Assembly: GCA_031399065.1 (NCBI GenBank)
Contig: JANNOM010000027.1
Location: 1 to 64,000, forward strand
Length of the DNA: 64,000 nucleotides
Direction of reading: 5' to 3'
Origin: JADCRZ01 sp031399065
Lineage (GTDB): Bacteria > Bacteroidota > Bacteroidia > Chitinophagales > Chitinophagaceae
Position numbers and translations under genes: made by a program. Of this stretch, positions 23,529 to 33,145 are shown piece after piece; the stretch's first letter is position 1, and the number at the start of each line of letters is the position of its first letter. The notes below the pieces were generated by a model. That model was given only the letters and a program-made list of their open reading frames with translations, was not told the DNA's origin and ran no database searches.

Positions 23529-25427
23529 TTACTTCAAACCCAGGTACCCTAAATGAACTCTGCCAATCCACGGATACGTATCGGCAGCACCCGCATTTCC
23601 GGCGAGTATCTTTACAAAGGAAGTGCCGGGTGGAAATGAACTGAATTCATACGTGTACTTGTTTATAGAATGATTCTCCTTTCCGGAAATCATGCTGGGG
23701 TAACCGGGGCGGACGGTTGTAACAAATGATGAAGGGGTAAGCCACACAGAACCATCAGTGGAGTACTGAATCTTCAGCGTATCCGCCTTATCGCTGAATA
23801 AAAAAACGTTGACGGATTTTATATTATCTGCTTTATAAATAAGTTCACCCGCTGCGCTTCCGGCTGTTCTTACCGCCTGATAGCGATCTTCCTCGGTCTG
23901 CCTGAGCGTAGGCCATGTTTCTGAGTTGATACTAATATTTGGGCTATGGGCATACGTTAACGAAAAGTCGAGGAGGTTATCCATCAGCATTTTTTTCCTG
24001 GCTACTATTGGCCCTATTACGTTGGAAGGCGCCGTTGTGCCGGATTCGTTTTTTCCTTTGATGCGGTAATAGTAAGTGTTACCGAGGGTAGCACCGGAGT
24101 CTGTAAAAAGGGGATAGAAATACAAACTAAAACTGATATCGAGATCACCGCTGATATTCGTCCACGGTCCTGACGCAGACCTGGCGCGTTCAACCTGGTA
24201 ATAGCGGGCACCGGGTGATACCCTCCACTTTAAGGACGCTACCTCTTTTTCTAAACTGGCAAACAAAAAAGGCGGGTCTGTCGGAGCGGGTATTTCCGGT
24301 ACTTTCAATCCCCTTATTTTATAAGAGTATTTGCGGATCAGCAGGAGATTCTTCCGTTCATTAAAGTACTCGCCGCCATCAAAGCCGGGCCACCGGCTTC
24401 CGCCCCAGGAGTAGGAATGCAAAAGCGCATGCCCGCCGATGCCCCCTGTATACTGGTTCTTCATCAGGCTCCATAACAAGCCGCCTGTAGTGCCTGTATT
24501 GACTATTTGCTCCAGCGTGCTGTCGAAGCCGTCCATTTTTTGAAATTCATCGATGATCATCGGTCTTTTGCCTTTGCATACATCCCATAGTTCCGCCACG
24601 GTACCACGGTAGTTGGGATACTGGCGGGTTTTTACGATATCGATGTTTTTACAATTTTGCAGTACATCATCCACCAGTTTAGCCATTTGTTCTACTCCAT
24701 TGGCGCGCCGGGGATCTGCTATAAGATGATGGGGAGCCACACGTTTTAAATGAGCAGCCATTTCCGCTATCCATTGCACTTTATCATTCGGTACTTCGTT
24801 TCCGAATTCCCATGCCAGTATAGCTTTATCATTTTTATATGCCACTCCGGTATAATGATTTTTACGGTTAGCCATCGTATTGAGTAAATGCCTGAACCCG
24901 TTCTTTACCGTTGAATCGGTATAATAATCCCCACCTCCATACAATGCACTAAAAGCCGCCGTTCCGCCCCAGTAGGAGTTCTCCTTAACAAGGCAGAGGA
25001 TCACCCGGATATTATAGCGGTTGCATAACTGGAGCATTTTATCGATCCTGCGCAGGGCAGTTTCATTATAGGTGTAAGCACCGGTCACCAGGGCTTCGTA
25101 ATCACCCGATCCGTCGGTAACTGTAATTCCCCAGTTTCGGAATACGGTGACACCCATCTGGTGCATATCCTTAAAATAGCTCTCCATTTCGTAGGTAAGC
25201 TCGATGGGATCGTAGACATATCCGCTGCCAGGATAGGTGTTTTTGTATCCGTCATAATGCCCATTGATGTTCGGAGCATTTACCCCAATGAACCGGAATA
25301 CTTTTTCTCCGTCTTTTAACAGGTCGCCGCTTCTTGTTATAAAACGAGGGAAAGGGTTCGCTTTGCAGATAGTAACAACCAGCAGTATCAGTATGGAAAA
25401 TACGTATTTAATCTTTGAATCTTTCAT
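23529..25427 (-). CDS. GH5-family endo-beta-mannanase-like glycoside hydrolase
   Basis: 632 aa with a signal peptide (YVFSILILLVVTICKA). A TIM barrel spans about 25-390: GEKVFRFIGVNAPNINGHYD, VTVFRNWGI, then AILAWEFGNEVPND with the acid/base Glu near 208 (N-E motif), and MIIDEFQK with the nucleophile Glu near 294. It closely resembles mannan endo-1,4-beta-mannosidases (GH5_7 type). The linker region from ~400 carries a fibronectin-III-like domain (LKWRVSPGARYYQVERARSA), and the end is a beta-sandwich, perhaps carbohydrate-binding. No T9SS signal was seen. It is divergent from the locus regulator. Confidence 0.85.
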   Translation of the reverse strand: MKDSKIKYVFSILILLVVTICKANPFPRFITRSGDLLKDGEKVFRFIGVNAPNINGHYDGYKNTYPGSGYVYDPIELTYEMESYFKDMHQMGVTVFRNWGITVTDGSGDYEALVTGAYTYNETALRRIDKMLQLCNRYNIRVILCLVKENSYWGGTAAFSALYGGGDYYTDSTVKNGFRHLLNTMANRKNHYTGVAYKNDKAILAWEFGNEVPNDKVQWIAEMAAHLKRVAPHHLIADPRRANGVEQMAKLVDDVLQNCKNIDIVKTRQYPNYRGTVAELWDVCKGKRPMIIDEFQKMDGFDSTLEQIVNTGTTGGLLWSLMKNQYTGGIGGHALLHSYSWGGSRWPGFDGGEYFNERKNLLLIRKYSYKIRGLKVPEIPAPTDPPFLFASLEKEVASLKWRVSPGARYYQVERARSASGPWTNISGDLDISFSLYFYPLFTDSGATLGNTYYYRIKGKNESGTTAPSNVIGPIVARKKMLMDNLLDFSLTYAHSPNISINSETWPTLRQTEEDRYQAVRTAGSAAGELIYKADNIKSVNVFLFSDKADTLKIQYSTDGSVWLTPSSFVTTVRPGYPSMISGKENHSINKYTYEFSSFPPGTSFVKILAGNAGAADTYPWIGRVHLGYLGLK

Positions 25428-25529
25428 TGGCGAAACGTTTGCCGGAGTTTTATAGCTGATTAATATATTTTATATTGTAAAATATAATTCCTTATTATAA
25501 ATAAATATAACACGATTTTTAATAGCGTT

Positions 25530-25544
25530 TAAATAATTTCAGGG
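25530..25544 (-). promoter_or_regulatory. Degenerate match to the susC-upstream repeat, ahead of the GH5 gene
   Basis: On the minus strand CCCTGAAATTATTTA matches 11 of 15 positions of the CCCTTTTACTATTTA repeat found before susC, and lies about 100 bases upstream of the GH5 start. The region is AT-rich, so chance is possible. Confidence 0.2.
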
Positions 25545-25619
25545 GCAGTTATCACCTGATCACTTTCCTGCGGTTAATCCGGCCTGAGCGCTAGGCGTTT
25601 TATCCCATTTATAAAAATT

Positions 25620-25648
25620 TTTGTATTACGTACTTTAGGTATACTTTG
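25620..25648 (+). promoter_or_regulatory. Candidate Bacteroidota promoter of the hybrid regulator gene
   Basis: TTTG at 25620-25623 and TATACTTTG at 25640-25648 approximate the phylum's TTTG -33 and TAnnTTTG -7 boxes, with 16-18 bases between. Transcription starting a few bases later would give a leader of about 20 bases to the ATG at 25674. Confidence 0.4.
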
Positions 25649-25673
25649 AGGTAACTAATTGCCATATAAAAAG

Positions 25674-28600
25674 ATGTCTTATTACCTTTACATCAGGTCG
25701 AAAGCAGTCTGTTTGCTCTTATTTATCGCAACCGGTTATTTTAACGCTGCGCCCGCTCAAAACACTATTGCCGTATCTTACCTGGGGCGCGAAAACGGAC
25801 TTTCCAATAACGGGGTTACCAGTATTTACCAGGATCACAGGGGTTTTATGTGGTTCGGAACTTTTGACGGGCTTAACCGGTATGACGGATATAACTTTAA
25901 AATTTTCCGCAACCATTTGAATGATCCTCATTCACTGGTCAATAACCGGATCAGTTCGATCGTCGAAGATTCGGATCATACGATGTGGGTCGGCACCCGG
26001 AGCGGTGTAAGCAAATACGATGCTAATACCGGCAGCTTTTTAACCGTGTCATATATAGCTTACCAAAGCCGACAGCCCAGGATCATTCGCTCCACCGTCA
26101 ACCAGATCAACACTACCGCTGCCGGAGATCTGTTTATTGCCACCGCTACGGAAGGGTTGTTATGGAAAAAAAAGGGAAGTCCCCATTTCATCCAGCTTCC
26201 TTTAGGGCAGAAACAGGGATATTCTACGCAATACGAAGTATCTGCACTGGAAGCGGGTAAGGGTAAAAATCTTTGGGTACATATCGGTGGAAAAGGTCTT
26301 TTCAGCTTCGATATGGAAAAAGCCGTTTTCCTGTTAAGAAACAGGATTGTTCAGAAAGTGTATTCCATGCGGGCAGATAACAGCGGTCATCTGTGGATTG
26401 GTGGAGACCACGGATTGTACCGGTATGATATTTCGACTGGTACCACCCATCATATTACCCAAAATTTATTTCGCTTCAGCCACCTGGAGATTGACCGCCA
26501 GCAACGGTTGTGGATTGCTTCTGACGGAGATGGTATTTTTATCAAAGATCCCGGCAGCGAAACAGTGAAGCCACTTTCTTTTCCCCGGAATCAATCATCG
26601 CTTAACAGTAAAGCAGTCTATTCGATCTGCGAGGACAAAGAAGGCCGCATATGGATAGGAACGCTGCGGGGAGGGGTTAACGTTATCGATCCTAACCGGA
26701 GTAAATTTCATTTGATAACTCAAAATGCCGGAAAGCCCTCCACCCAGGTTAATTATATCACTTCTTTTTGCGAGGATGGGGAGAACCTCTGGATAGGGAC
26801 GGAGGGTGCGGGGGTAAGGTATTGGAACAGGAAGGCCGATACATTTACCGATTATCCCTACCAGGCCCCGGCAATGTCGGGTTATACCGGCAATTCTGTT
26901 ACGAATATATTGAAAGACGAAGAAGATATGGTATGGACAGCCACCTGGGGAGGAGGTATACAAAGACATCATCCGAAATCAGGTTCGTTCCAGTTATTCA
27001 GATGTTATAATACGGTTTCAGGCAGATACAACGATGCCGTGTGGAAATTATACCAGGACAGTAAAAAAACCCTATGGGCTTCTACCTGTGCCGACGGCAG
27101 TCTTTTCCGCCTCAACAAGGCAGCTAAACGATTCGATCTGTTCGATGCACGGCTAACTAATATTATCTCGCTGGCAGAAGACAGCAGCGGCCATTTATGG
27201 GCAGGCGATTTTACTTCTCTTATCCGGATAGACCAGGCTGCGGGGAAACATCTGAAATATGAAGTAGGGTTCCCGGTACGTGCCATTCATGAAGACAGCC
27301 GGGGAGATTTATGGATAGGCACAGAGGGCGGAGGGTTGTTACTCTTCGACCCCTTAACTGGCAGGTATACCGCCTATACCGAAAAAGAAGGTCTTTGCAA
27401 TAATTCCATTCTGAATGTGATAGAAGACAAAAATGGAAATTTGTGGATCAGCACTTTCAACGGGCTGGCTAAATTCAATACAGGCAACAAAAAATTCGAG
27501 AGCTTTTCTCAGTCGGACGGGCTGCAGAGCAACCAGTTCAATTACAATGCAGCCATCGCTTTACAATCGGGAGAGCTTGTTTTTGGAGGCATCAAAGGGT
27601 TTAACCTGTTTTACCCCGATAGCATAAAGTATCAGGTACGACCAAGCAATGTATTTATTACCACATTAAAAATAGACAATGTTCCCGTGGAGGCGGACAG
27701 CTCTTATATTGTAAAACGATTGTCCGAGCAGGTTCCGGAGATTAGTGTGCCTTTTGATAAGGCCGTTCTGTCGGTCGACTTTGTCGCGTTGGAATACTCG
27801 GCGCCGGATAAGATCAATTATGCCTATTACCTGGAAGGCTGGGACAAGGGCTGGAATTATACCGGGAAAAACAGGACCGCCAACTATACCCACCTCCAGG
27901 AAGGCAAATACATCCTGCGCATCAAATCCACCGACACCGACGGCCGCTGGATCAACCAGGAATATAACATGCTTATTAACGTAATGCCACCCTGGTTCAG
28001 GAGCTGGTGGGCTTATACGCTCTATATACTCACTTTTATATCGATCATTTACCTATACCTGCAATACCGCACCCAGCGGGCCCGGCAGGCTTACCAGGTA
28101 GCCCTGGCGAAAATGGAAACGGAAAAAGAAAAAGAGCTGAACGAAAAAAAGCTTTCCTTTTTCACGAATATATCTCATGAGTTCAGAACACCCCTTACAT
28201 TGATCATCAACCCGGTGAAAGATTTGCTGCAGCATCCCGAAACCGCTCCCGATCCCGGCGAACTGAATGTGATATACCGCAACGCCCGCCGCCTGCTTAG
28301 CCTGGTAGACCAGTTACTCTTGTTCCGGAAAGCCGAAAGTGAAGTAAGCCGCCTCAAAATTACCCGGCTGAATATATTCGAACTGTGCCAGGAAGTATAT
28401 GCCTGCTTTTCTCAAACGGCCAGGGTAAGGGATATCCGGTATTCATTTTCCTCTAATAAACCGGGCCTTGAGCTTTATGCGGACCGGGAAAAAATGGAGA
28501 TGATATTATTTAATCTCCTTTCGAATGCGCTTAAATTTACTCCCGACGGAGGTACGGTATCGGTGGAACTAACGGAAATGGAAAACGATATCCTCTTTAT

Positions 28601-29765
28601 CGTTTCGGATACCGGTTGTGGAATTGATGGAGTGGCCGGAGACCAGATATTTACCCAGTTTTACCAGCAAAAGAACGAACGGACGAATGATAAAAAGGGA
28701 TTCGGTATCGGTCTGTACCTGGTTAAGCAGTTCGTAGAATCGCATAAGGGTACTATAACTTACGAAAGTGAAATGAATAAAGGCACACGCTTTACCGTTC
28801 GCCTTCATAAGGATAAAGCGCATCTGAGCGAATACTATATTCATGAAGAAATAGGACAAAAGCCGGCTTTGCTTCGGGAACTGATGAAGGAGATGGAGCC
28901 GGATACTCTGCCCACGCAGGATACCGTTATGGTGGAAAAACAGCCGGTAAGCGAGGTAATATCTGAAAAAAAATCGATATTGCTGGTAGACGACAGCCCG
29001 GAAATACTGCATTACCTCAACCAGATATTTGCCGGCAGATACATCATTTACGAAGCAGCCGGGGGCGAAGCAGCCCTTAAACTGGCAACTAGCATAATAC
29101 CCGACATGATTATCAGTGATGTGGTGATGGAAGGTATTACCGGGGTGGAGCTCTGCGGCAAGTTAAAGGAAGACCCCGAACTGAATCATATCCCGGTTAT
29201 ATTACTCACGGCTTCTTCTTCCGCCGAAATCAAACTAAAAGGTATCGAATGCGGTGCGGAGGATTATATCACCAAGCCATTCGACAAAGAACTGTTACTG
29301 GCCCGGGTAGAAAATATAATGAAGAACCGGAACACGCTGAAAAAGTACTTTTTCGATACGATCACGCTGCGTAAGAACGATCTTCATATTTCTGCCGCTT
29401 ACAAGGAGTTTTTAGATAAGTGTATAGAGATCGTCGAGAAAAATATAGATAACGAAGACTTTACGGTACTCCTGCTGGCAAAGTCCATCGGCATGAGCCA
29501 TTCCAATCTCTATAAAAAGGTAAAATCCATTTCCGGGTTATCGGTGAATGCTTTTATCCGGTTTATCCGGCTGCGTAAGGCGGCGGAGATCCTGCTGGGT
29601 ACGGATGCCAATGTGAATGAAACGGCCTTCCAGGTAGGGCTTTCGGACGTAAAAAATTTCCGGGAGCAGTTTGCAAAGCTGTTCGGTATGTCTCCCTCCG
29701 AGTACGTACGGAAGTATAAAAGTTCCTTTAACAAGGATTTTAAAGTGATCTACAAAACCGAATAG
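25674..29765 (+). CDS. Hybrid two-component system sensor/regulator (HTCC) of the polysaccharide locus
   Basis: 1363 aa from the ATG at 25674 (a TTG at 25659 is an alternative). The signal peptide is followed by about 14 beta-propeller blades (first GLSNNGVTSIYQDHRGFMWF), to about residue 660. A Y_Y_Y domain (YYLEGWDKGWNYTGKNRTAN) sits near 715-765 and a membrane helix near 780-800. HisKA has phosphorylatable His in FFTNISHEFRTPLTLI (~832). HATPase has NLLSNALKFTPDGG, DTGCGI and GFGIGLYLV. The receiver (~1100-1215) has VDDSPEI, phospho-Asp in IISDVVMEGITG and KPFD. The AraC HTH ends with FREQFAKLFGMSPSEYVRKY. It senses an oligosaccharide in the periplasm and activates the locus. Confidence 0.97.
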   Translation: MSYYLYIRSKAVCLLLFIATGYFNAAPAQNTIAVSYLGRENGLSNNGVTSIYQDHRGFMWFGTFDGLNRYDGYNFKIFRNHLNDPHSLVNNRISSIVEDSDHTMWVGTRSGVSKYDANTGSFLTVSYIAYQSRQPRIIRSTVNQINTTAAGDLFIATATEGLLWKKKGSPHFIQLPLGQKQGYSTQYEVSALEAGKGKNLWVHIGGKGLFSFDMEKAVFLLRNRIVQKVYSMRADNSGHLWIGGDHGLYRYDISTGTTHHITQNLFRFSHLEIDRQQRLWIASDGDGIFIKDPGSETVKPLSFPRNQSSLNSKAVYSICEDKEGRIWIGTLRGGVNVIDPNRSKFHLITQNAGKPSTQVNYITSFCEDGENLWIGTEGAGVRYWNRKADTFTDYPYQAPAMSGYTGNSVTNILKDEEDMVWTATWGGGIQRHHPKSGSFQLFRCYNTVSGRYNDAVWKLYQDSKKTLWASTCADGSLFRLNKAAKRFDLFDARLTNIISLAEDSSGHLWAGDFTSLIRIDQAAGKHLKYEVGFPVRAIHEDSRGDLWIGTEGGGLLLFDPLTGRYTAYTEKEGLCNNSILNVIEDKNGNLWISTFNGLAKFNTGNKKFESFSQSDGLQSNQFNYNAAIALQSGELVFGGIKGFNLFYPDSIKYQVRPSNVFITTLKIDNVPVEADSSYIVKRLSEQVPEISVPFDKAVLSVDFVALEYSAPDKINYAYYLEGWDKGWNYTGKNRTANYTHLQEGKYILRIKSTDTDGRWINQEYNMLINVMPPWFRSWWAYTLYILTFISIIYLYLQYRTQRARQAYQVALAKMETEKEKELNEKKLSFFTNISHEFRTPLTLIINPVKDLLQHPETAPDPGELNVIYRNARRLLSLVDQLLLFRKAESEVSRLKITRLNIFELCQEVYACFSQTARVRDIRYSFSSNKPGLELYADREKMEMILFNLLSNALKFTPDGGTVSVELTEMENDILFIVSDTGCGIDGVAGDQIFTQFYQQKNERTNDKKGFGIGLYLVKQFVESHKGTITYESEMNKGTRFTVRLHKDKAHLSEYYIHEEIGQKPALLRELMKEMEPDTLPTQDTVMVEKQPVSEVISEKKSILLVDDSPEILHYLNQIFAGRYIIYEAAGGEAALKLATSIIPDMIISDVVMEGITGVELCGKLKEDPELNHIPVILLTASSSAEIKLKGIECGAEDYITKPFDKELLLARVENIMKNRNTLKKYFFDTITLRKNDLHISAAYKEFLDKCIEIVEKNIDNEDFTVLLLAKSIGMSHSNLYKKVKSISGLSVNAFIRFIRLRKAAEILLGTDANVNETAFQVGLSDVKNFREQFAKLFGMSPSEYVRKYKSSFNKDFKVIYKTE

Positions 29766-29777
29766 TGGTTCTGTTTT

Positions 29778-29813
29778 CCCTTTTACTATTTACCGGTGCC
29801 CTTTTACTATTTA
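29778..29813 (+). promoter_or_regulatory. Direct repeat CCCTTTTACTATTTA x2, candidate operator
   Basis: The 15-base sequence CCCTTTTACTATTTA occurs at 29778-29792 and again, identical, at 29799-29813. The start-to-start distance is 21 bases, two helical turns, so both copies face the same side of DNA. A partial third copy (CCCTTTTTTATTGA) is at 29849. The site lies between the regulator gene and susC, about 50-85 bases upstream of a -7-like box, as expected for an AraC-type activator such as the neighbouring hybrid regulator. Confidence 0.6.
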
Positions 29814-29862
29814 ACCCCCTGTATTAGGCGATTGCCCCCCTGTTTCTTCCCTTTTTTATTGA

Positions 29863-29870
29863 TAATCTTG
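29863..29870 (+). promoter_or_regulatory. Candidate -7 box of the susC promoter
   Basis: TAATCTTG differs from TAnnTTTG at one position. No good TTTG -33 box is at the right distance, which fits a promoter that depends on an activator. It implies a leader of roughly 110 bases before the ATG at 29987. Confidence 0.35.
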
Positions 29871-29986
29871 CTCTTCCAATGCAGGAATACCTGATATATG
29901 AGGTAAAATCACCTGGTTCATGAAGGCTTCTGGTGATTTCCGAGAATCTGGCCGTAACGATTACTTAACCAAACGAATGATTGTTT

Positions 29987-32900
29987 ATGAAACAATGGAT
30001 TGCAAGCCCTTTCAAACGCTACCTGTTAACTGTATGTATCCTCTTAACCCTGAGTACCTACGCCCATGCACAGCAGCGCACTATTCGCGGAACTGTTTCC
30101 GGCGAAAACAGTCAACCGCTCGAAGGAGCTACTATTTCTTTAAAACAAACCGGGGAAAAAACAACGACGGATAAAAACGGGTTGTTCAGTCTTTCTTCCG
30201 CTACCGCCAACGGCACGCTGGTCATTAGCTACGTCGGGTATTCCGGCCAGGAAATTACATTGGACGACCGCACCGAACTGTCCATCACCCTGCAAAAGAC
30301 CAGTGGCACTTTCGACGAAGTGGTCGTGATCGGCTACGGCACGGCGAAGAAGAAAAACATCGCCGGGTCTGTAGATGTGGTTACGGGCAAATCGGCCGGT
30401 GCCACCACCGCTACCAGTCCTGCCCAGTTGCTGATCGGTAAATCCGCCGGCGTACAGATCGTGAATACCAACGGTACGCCCGGTTCCGGAGCGCAGATCA
30501 TCATCAGGGGAACGGGATCGCTCCGCGGGGTCGACCCGCTGTATGTGATAGATGGCATACAGGGAAGTAATAACCTGTTCAATTCCTTGAACACACAGGA
30601 TATCGAAAATATCACCATCCTTAAAGACGCTTCTCTAACGGCGATATATGGAGCATCGGCTGCTAATGGAGTGGTGATAGTGACCACCAAAAAAGGCAAA
30701 AGCGGCCTTCCCAGGGTATCTTTCAGCTCGCAGGCCGGTATCAGTCGCATTCCTAAAAAACTGGATGTGCTGAAAGCGGCCGACTATGTTGATTTTTTAC
30801 GGGATATCTCCATCTCAAAAAACCAGGTGCTGCCTGCTAAATTAAATACACCTGCGGTGCTGATAGACAGCACCGACTGGCAATCCGCCATACTGCGCAA
30901 CGCACTCAGTACGGAAAATACCATCAGTCTGACCGGAGGCAGCGATAAAGTAATTTACCAGCTCTCCGGCGGATACATCACCCAGCAATCCATCTCCGGT
31001 AATTTTATCAATAAGCGGCTAAACCTGCGTTTCGGTTTAGATGAAACCTTCGGTCGCTTCCATTTCGGGCAAACGCTGGTTATCCGCAATGTTAAATCGA
31101 AAGGAAGTCAGGCCAGCCTGGTAGGAGCCATTAGCTATGCCCCTTACAAACCCATACTGGATAGCCGCATACTGGGAGGTTATTCTACACTTACCAATGG
31201 AGATGATTTCAGTGACGTGGGTAACCCGCTGCAAAACGTTAACCTTACCAGAAACATCACTGATGAATTTCTTCTGTATCCACAGTTGTTTGGAGAGGTA
31301 CGACTGGTAAAGGGATTAAAGTTCCGTACGCAGTTTGCCGGTATATACGGTGCCAGCTCCGCCGAAGGGTACCGGATACCTTATGTAGGGGCCAATAACG
31401 TGCTGCAGGACCGGCAGGCGACCCTTTCTACCGGTAAATCCTCTTATTATATACTGGAAAATTATTTCACGTACAATCTTAATACAGGCAATCATAATTT
31501 TTCTTTCACGGGCGGGAACAGTTATACCGACAAGGGAAAATCAGTGAATCAGAGCGCACTGGGAACGGGTATCCCGAACGATAATATCCAAAGTATAAAT
31601 GTGGCTTCCAACCGCACGGTTACCGGAAGTTCGGTTGGTTATGCCGCTACGGCACTCATCTCTTATTTCGGCAGGTTAACTTACGACTATAACAATAAAT
31701 ATTTTATATCATTAAGCGCCAGGCGGGATGGAGCATCTAATTTCGGTATCAATAACAAAAACGGAAATTTCCCGGGGGGCGGTGTGGCCTGGGTGTTTTC
31801 TGAGGAAGGGTTCATTAAGAAAAGCCTGCCTTTTATTACGGAAGGTAAGCTGCGTGTCAGTTATGGAAGACTGGGCAACAACCAAATTCCCAACTTCCTG
31901 ACGGATGCTTTTACGTATACTGGTCAGAGTAATAACGGCAGTGTAGGGTATGCATTCGGAACCACCGAAGCCTTCGTGCCGGGTGTTACCATCAATACCA
32001 TACCTAATCCCGATCTGAGATGGGAACAGACCGACCAGGTGGATATAGGACTCGAATTAAGCCTTTTTGAAAGCCGCATTAATTTTTCCGCTGACTTATA
32101 CCGGAGAAAAAGTAAAGGCCTGCTGGTAAGCGTTCCGTTACCGACCGATAATGGTATCGGTGGCGTGGGCGGGGGCGGTAGCAGTATTTTAACGAATGCT
32201 GCAGACGCCCAGAACGAAGGGCTCGAATTGTCGCTTACCTATAACAGTAACCCCGGCAGAAAGCTTAACTACAGCGTAAGTACCAATTTTGCTTATAACA
32301 GGAATAAAGTGTTATCCCTCGGTGAACAGTTTCAGGCTCCGATACTCGCGGGTAGTTTTAACCAGTTGTCCGCATTCACTTATACGGCTGCCGGTTCCCC
32401 GATAGGTGCTTACTACGGATATCAACTTATTAAAGTAGCAGCCGACCAGGCTGAAATAAATGTGCTGAACCAATCGGCCCGCGACAAAACAGGCAATGCC
32501 AATGCCGTATACCAGGCTTCCTTGCTTCCCGGCGATTTTATTTTCCGCGACCTGAACGGCGATGGAGTGGTAACGGCCACCGATCAGAAAATACTCGGCA
32601 GCCCGATCCCTAAATTCGTATATGGCTTTAACGCCAATGCGGCTTACGGAAGTTTCGATTTGAACGTGGTTACTTCCGGTATCGCAGGTGTAAAAGTAGT
32701 GAATGCCAATAAGTACTTTACGGAAAACGGCACTACCGGGCATAATGCTTCCACGGCTATACTTAACCGTTGGAGAAAACCGGGCGACCAGGCAGCATTA
32801 CCACGTGCCGGGCAGAACGCCACCGCCGCAGGTAACCTGCGCGTATCCGATTTCTGGGTCAACGACGGATCGTACCTGCGCTTAAGAAGTGTCACCCTGG

Positions 32901-33127
32901 GATACAACGTACCGAAGAAAATGCTTGATGGTATGAAGGAAAAAATATTTACAACGGCACGTCTTTATATCGCTGCGCAAAACCTGCTGACGGTTACTAC
33001 CTACGATGGTTTCGATCCTGAAATAAGTACATTAAGCGGTGGTGACTACATTTTCACGAGGGGCTTCGACAATGGCCAATTACCACAGCCCAGAACCTTC
33101 CTCGTAGGACTTCAACTCGGTTTTTAA
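29987..33127 (+). CDS. SusC-family TonB-linked outer-membrane glycan transporter
   Basis: 1046 aa from the ATG at 29987 (a TTG two codons earlier is a weaker start). The signal peptide ends near STYAHAQ. A CarboxypepD_reg-like domain (TIRGTVSGENSQPLEGATIS) is at ~28-105. The SusC-type plug starts with DEVVVIGYGTAKKKNIAGSV, contains DPLYVIDGIQG, and ends with the family signature DIENITILKDASLTAIYGAS followed by GVVIVTTKKGK. The barrel runs to the aromatic end LVGLQLGF. With the adjacent SusD it imports oligosaccharides across the outer membrane. It is the first gene of the plus-strand operon. Confidence 0.96.
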   Translation: MKQWIASPFKRYLLTVCILLTLSTYAHAQQRTIRGTVSGENSQPLEGATISLKQTGEKTTTDKNGLFSLSSATANGTLVISYVGYSGQEITLDDRTELSITLQKTSGTFDEVVVIGYGTAKKKNIAGSVDVVTGKSAGATTATSPAQLLIGKSAGVQIVNTNGTPGSGAQIIIRGTGSLRGVDPLYVIDGIQGSNNLFNSLNTQDIENITILKDASLTAIYGASAANGVVIVTTKKGKSGLPRVSFSSQAGISRIPKKLDVLKAADYVDFLRDISISKNQVLPAKLNTPAVLIDSTDWQSAILRNALSTENTISLTGGSDKVIYQLSGGYITQQSISGNFINKRLNLRFGLDETFGRFHFGQTLVIRNVKSKGSQASLVGAISYAPYKPILDSRILGGYSTLTNGDDFSDVGNPLQNVNLTRNITDEFLLYPQLFGEVRLVKGLKFRTQFAGIYGASSAEGYRIPYVGANNVLQDRQATLSTGKSSYYILENYFTYNLNTGNHNFSFTGGNSYTDKGKSVNQSALGTGIPNDNIQSINVASNRTVTGSSVGYAATALISYFGRLTYDYNNKYFISLSARRDGASNFGINNKNGNFPGGGVAWVFSEEGFIKKSLPFITEGKLRVSYGRLGNNQIPNFLTDAFTYTGQSNNGSVGYAFGTTEAFVPGVTINTIPNPDLRWEQTDQVDIGLELSLFESRINFSADLYRRKSKGLLVSVPLPTDNGIGGVGGGGSSILTNAADAQNEGLELSLTYNSNPGRKLNYSVSTNFAYNRNKVLSLGEQFQAPILAGSFNQLSAFTYTAAGSPIGAYYGYQLIKVAADQAEINVLNQSARDKTGNANAVYQASLLPGDFIFRDLNGDGVVTATDQKILGSPIPKFVYGFNANAAYGSFDLNVVTSGIAGVKVVNANKYFTENGTTGHNASTAILNRWRKPGDQAALPRAGQNATAAGNLRVSDFWVNDGSYLRLRSVTLGYNVPKKMLDGMKEKIFTTARLYIAAQNLLTVTTYDGFDPEISTLSGGDYIFTRGFDNGQLPQPRTFLVGLQLGF

Positions 33128-33145
33128 TTTTTAAATACGTTACAA

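Noticed and set aside
26595..26972. Long antisense frames inside the hybrid regulator, SusD, GH27 and other large genes
   Set aside because: They mirror well-supported coding regions and lack any domain signature; long antisense frames are expected in this codon usage.
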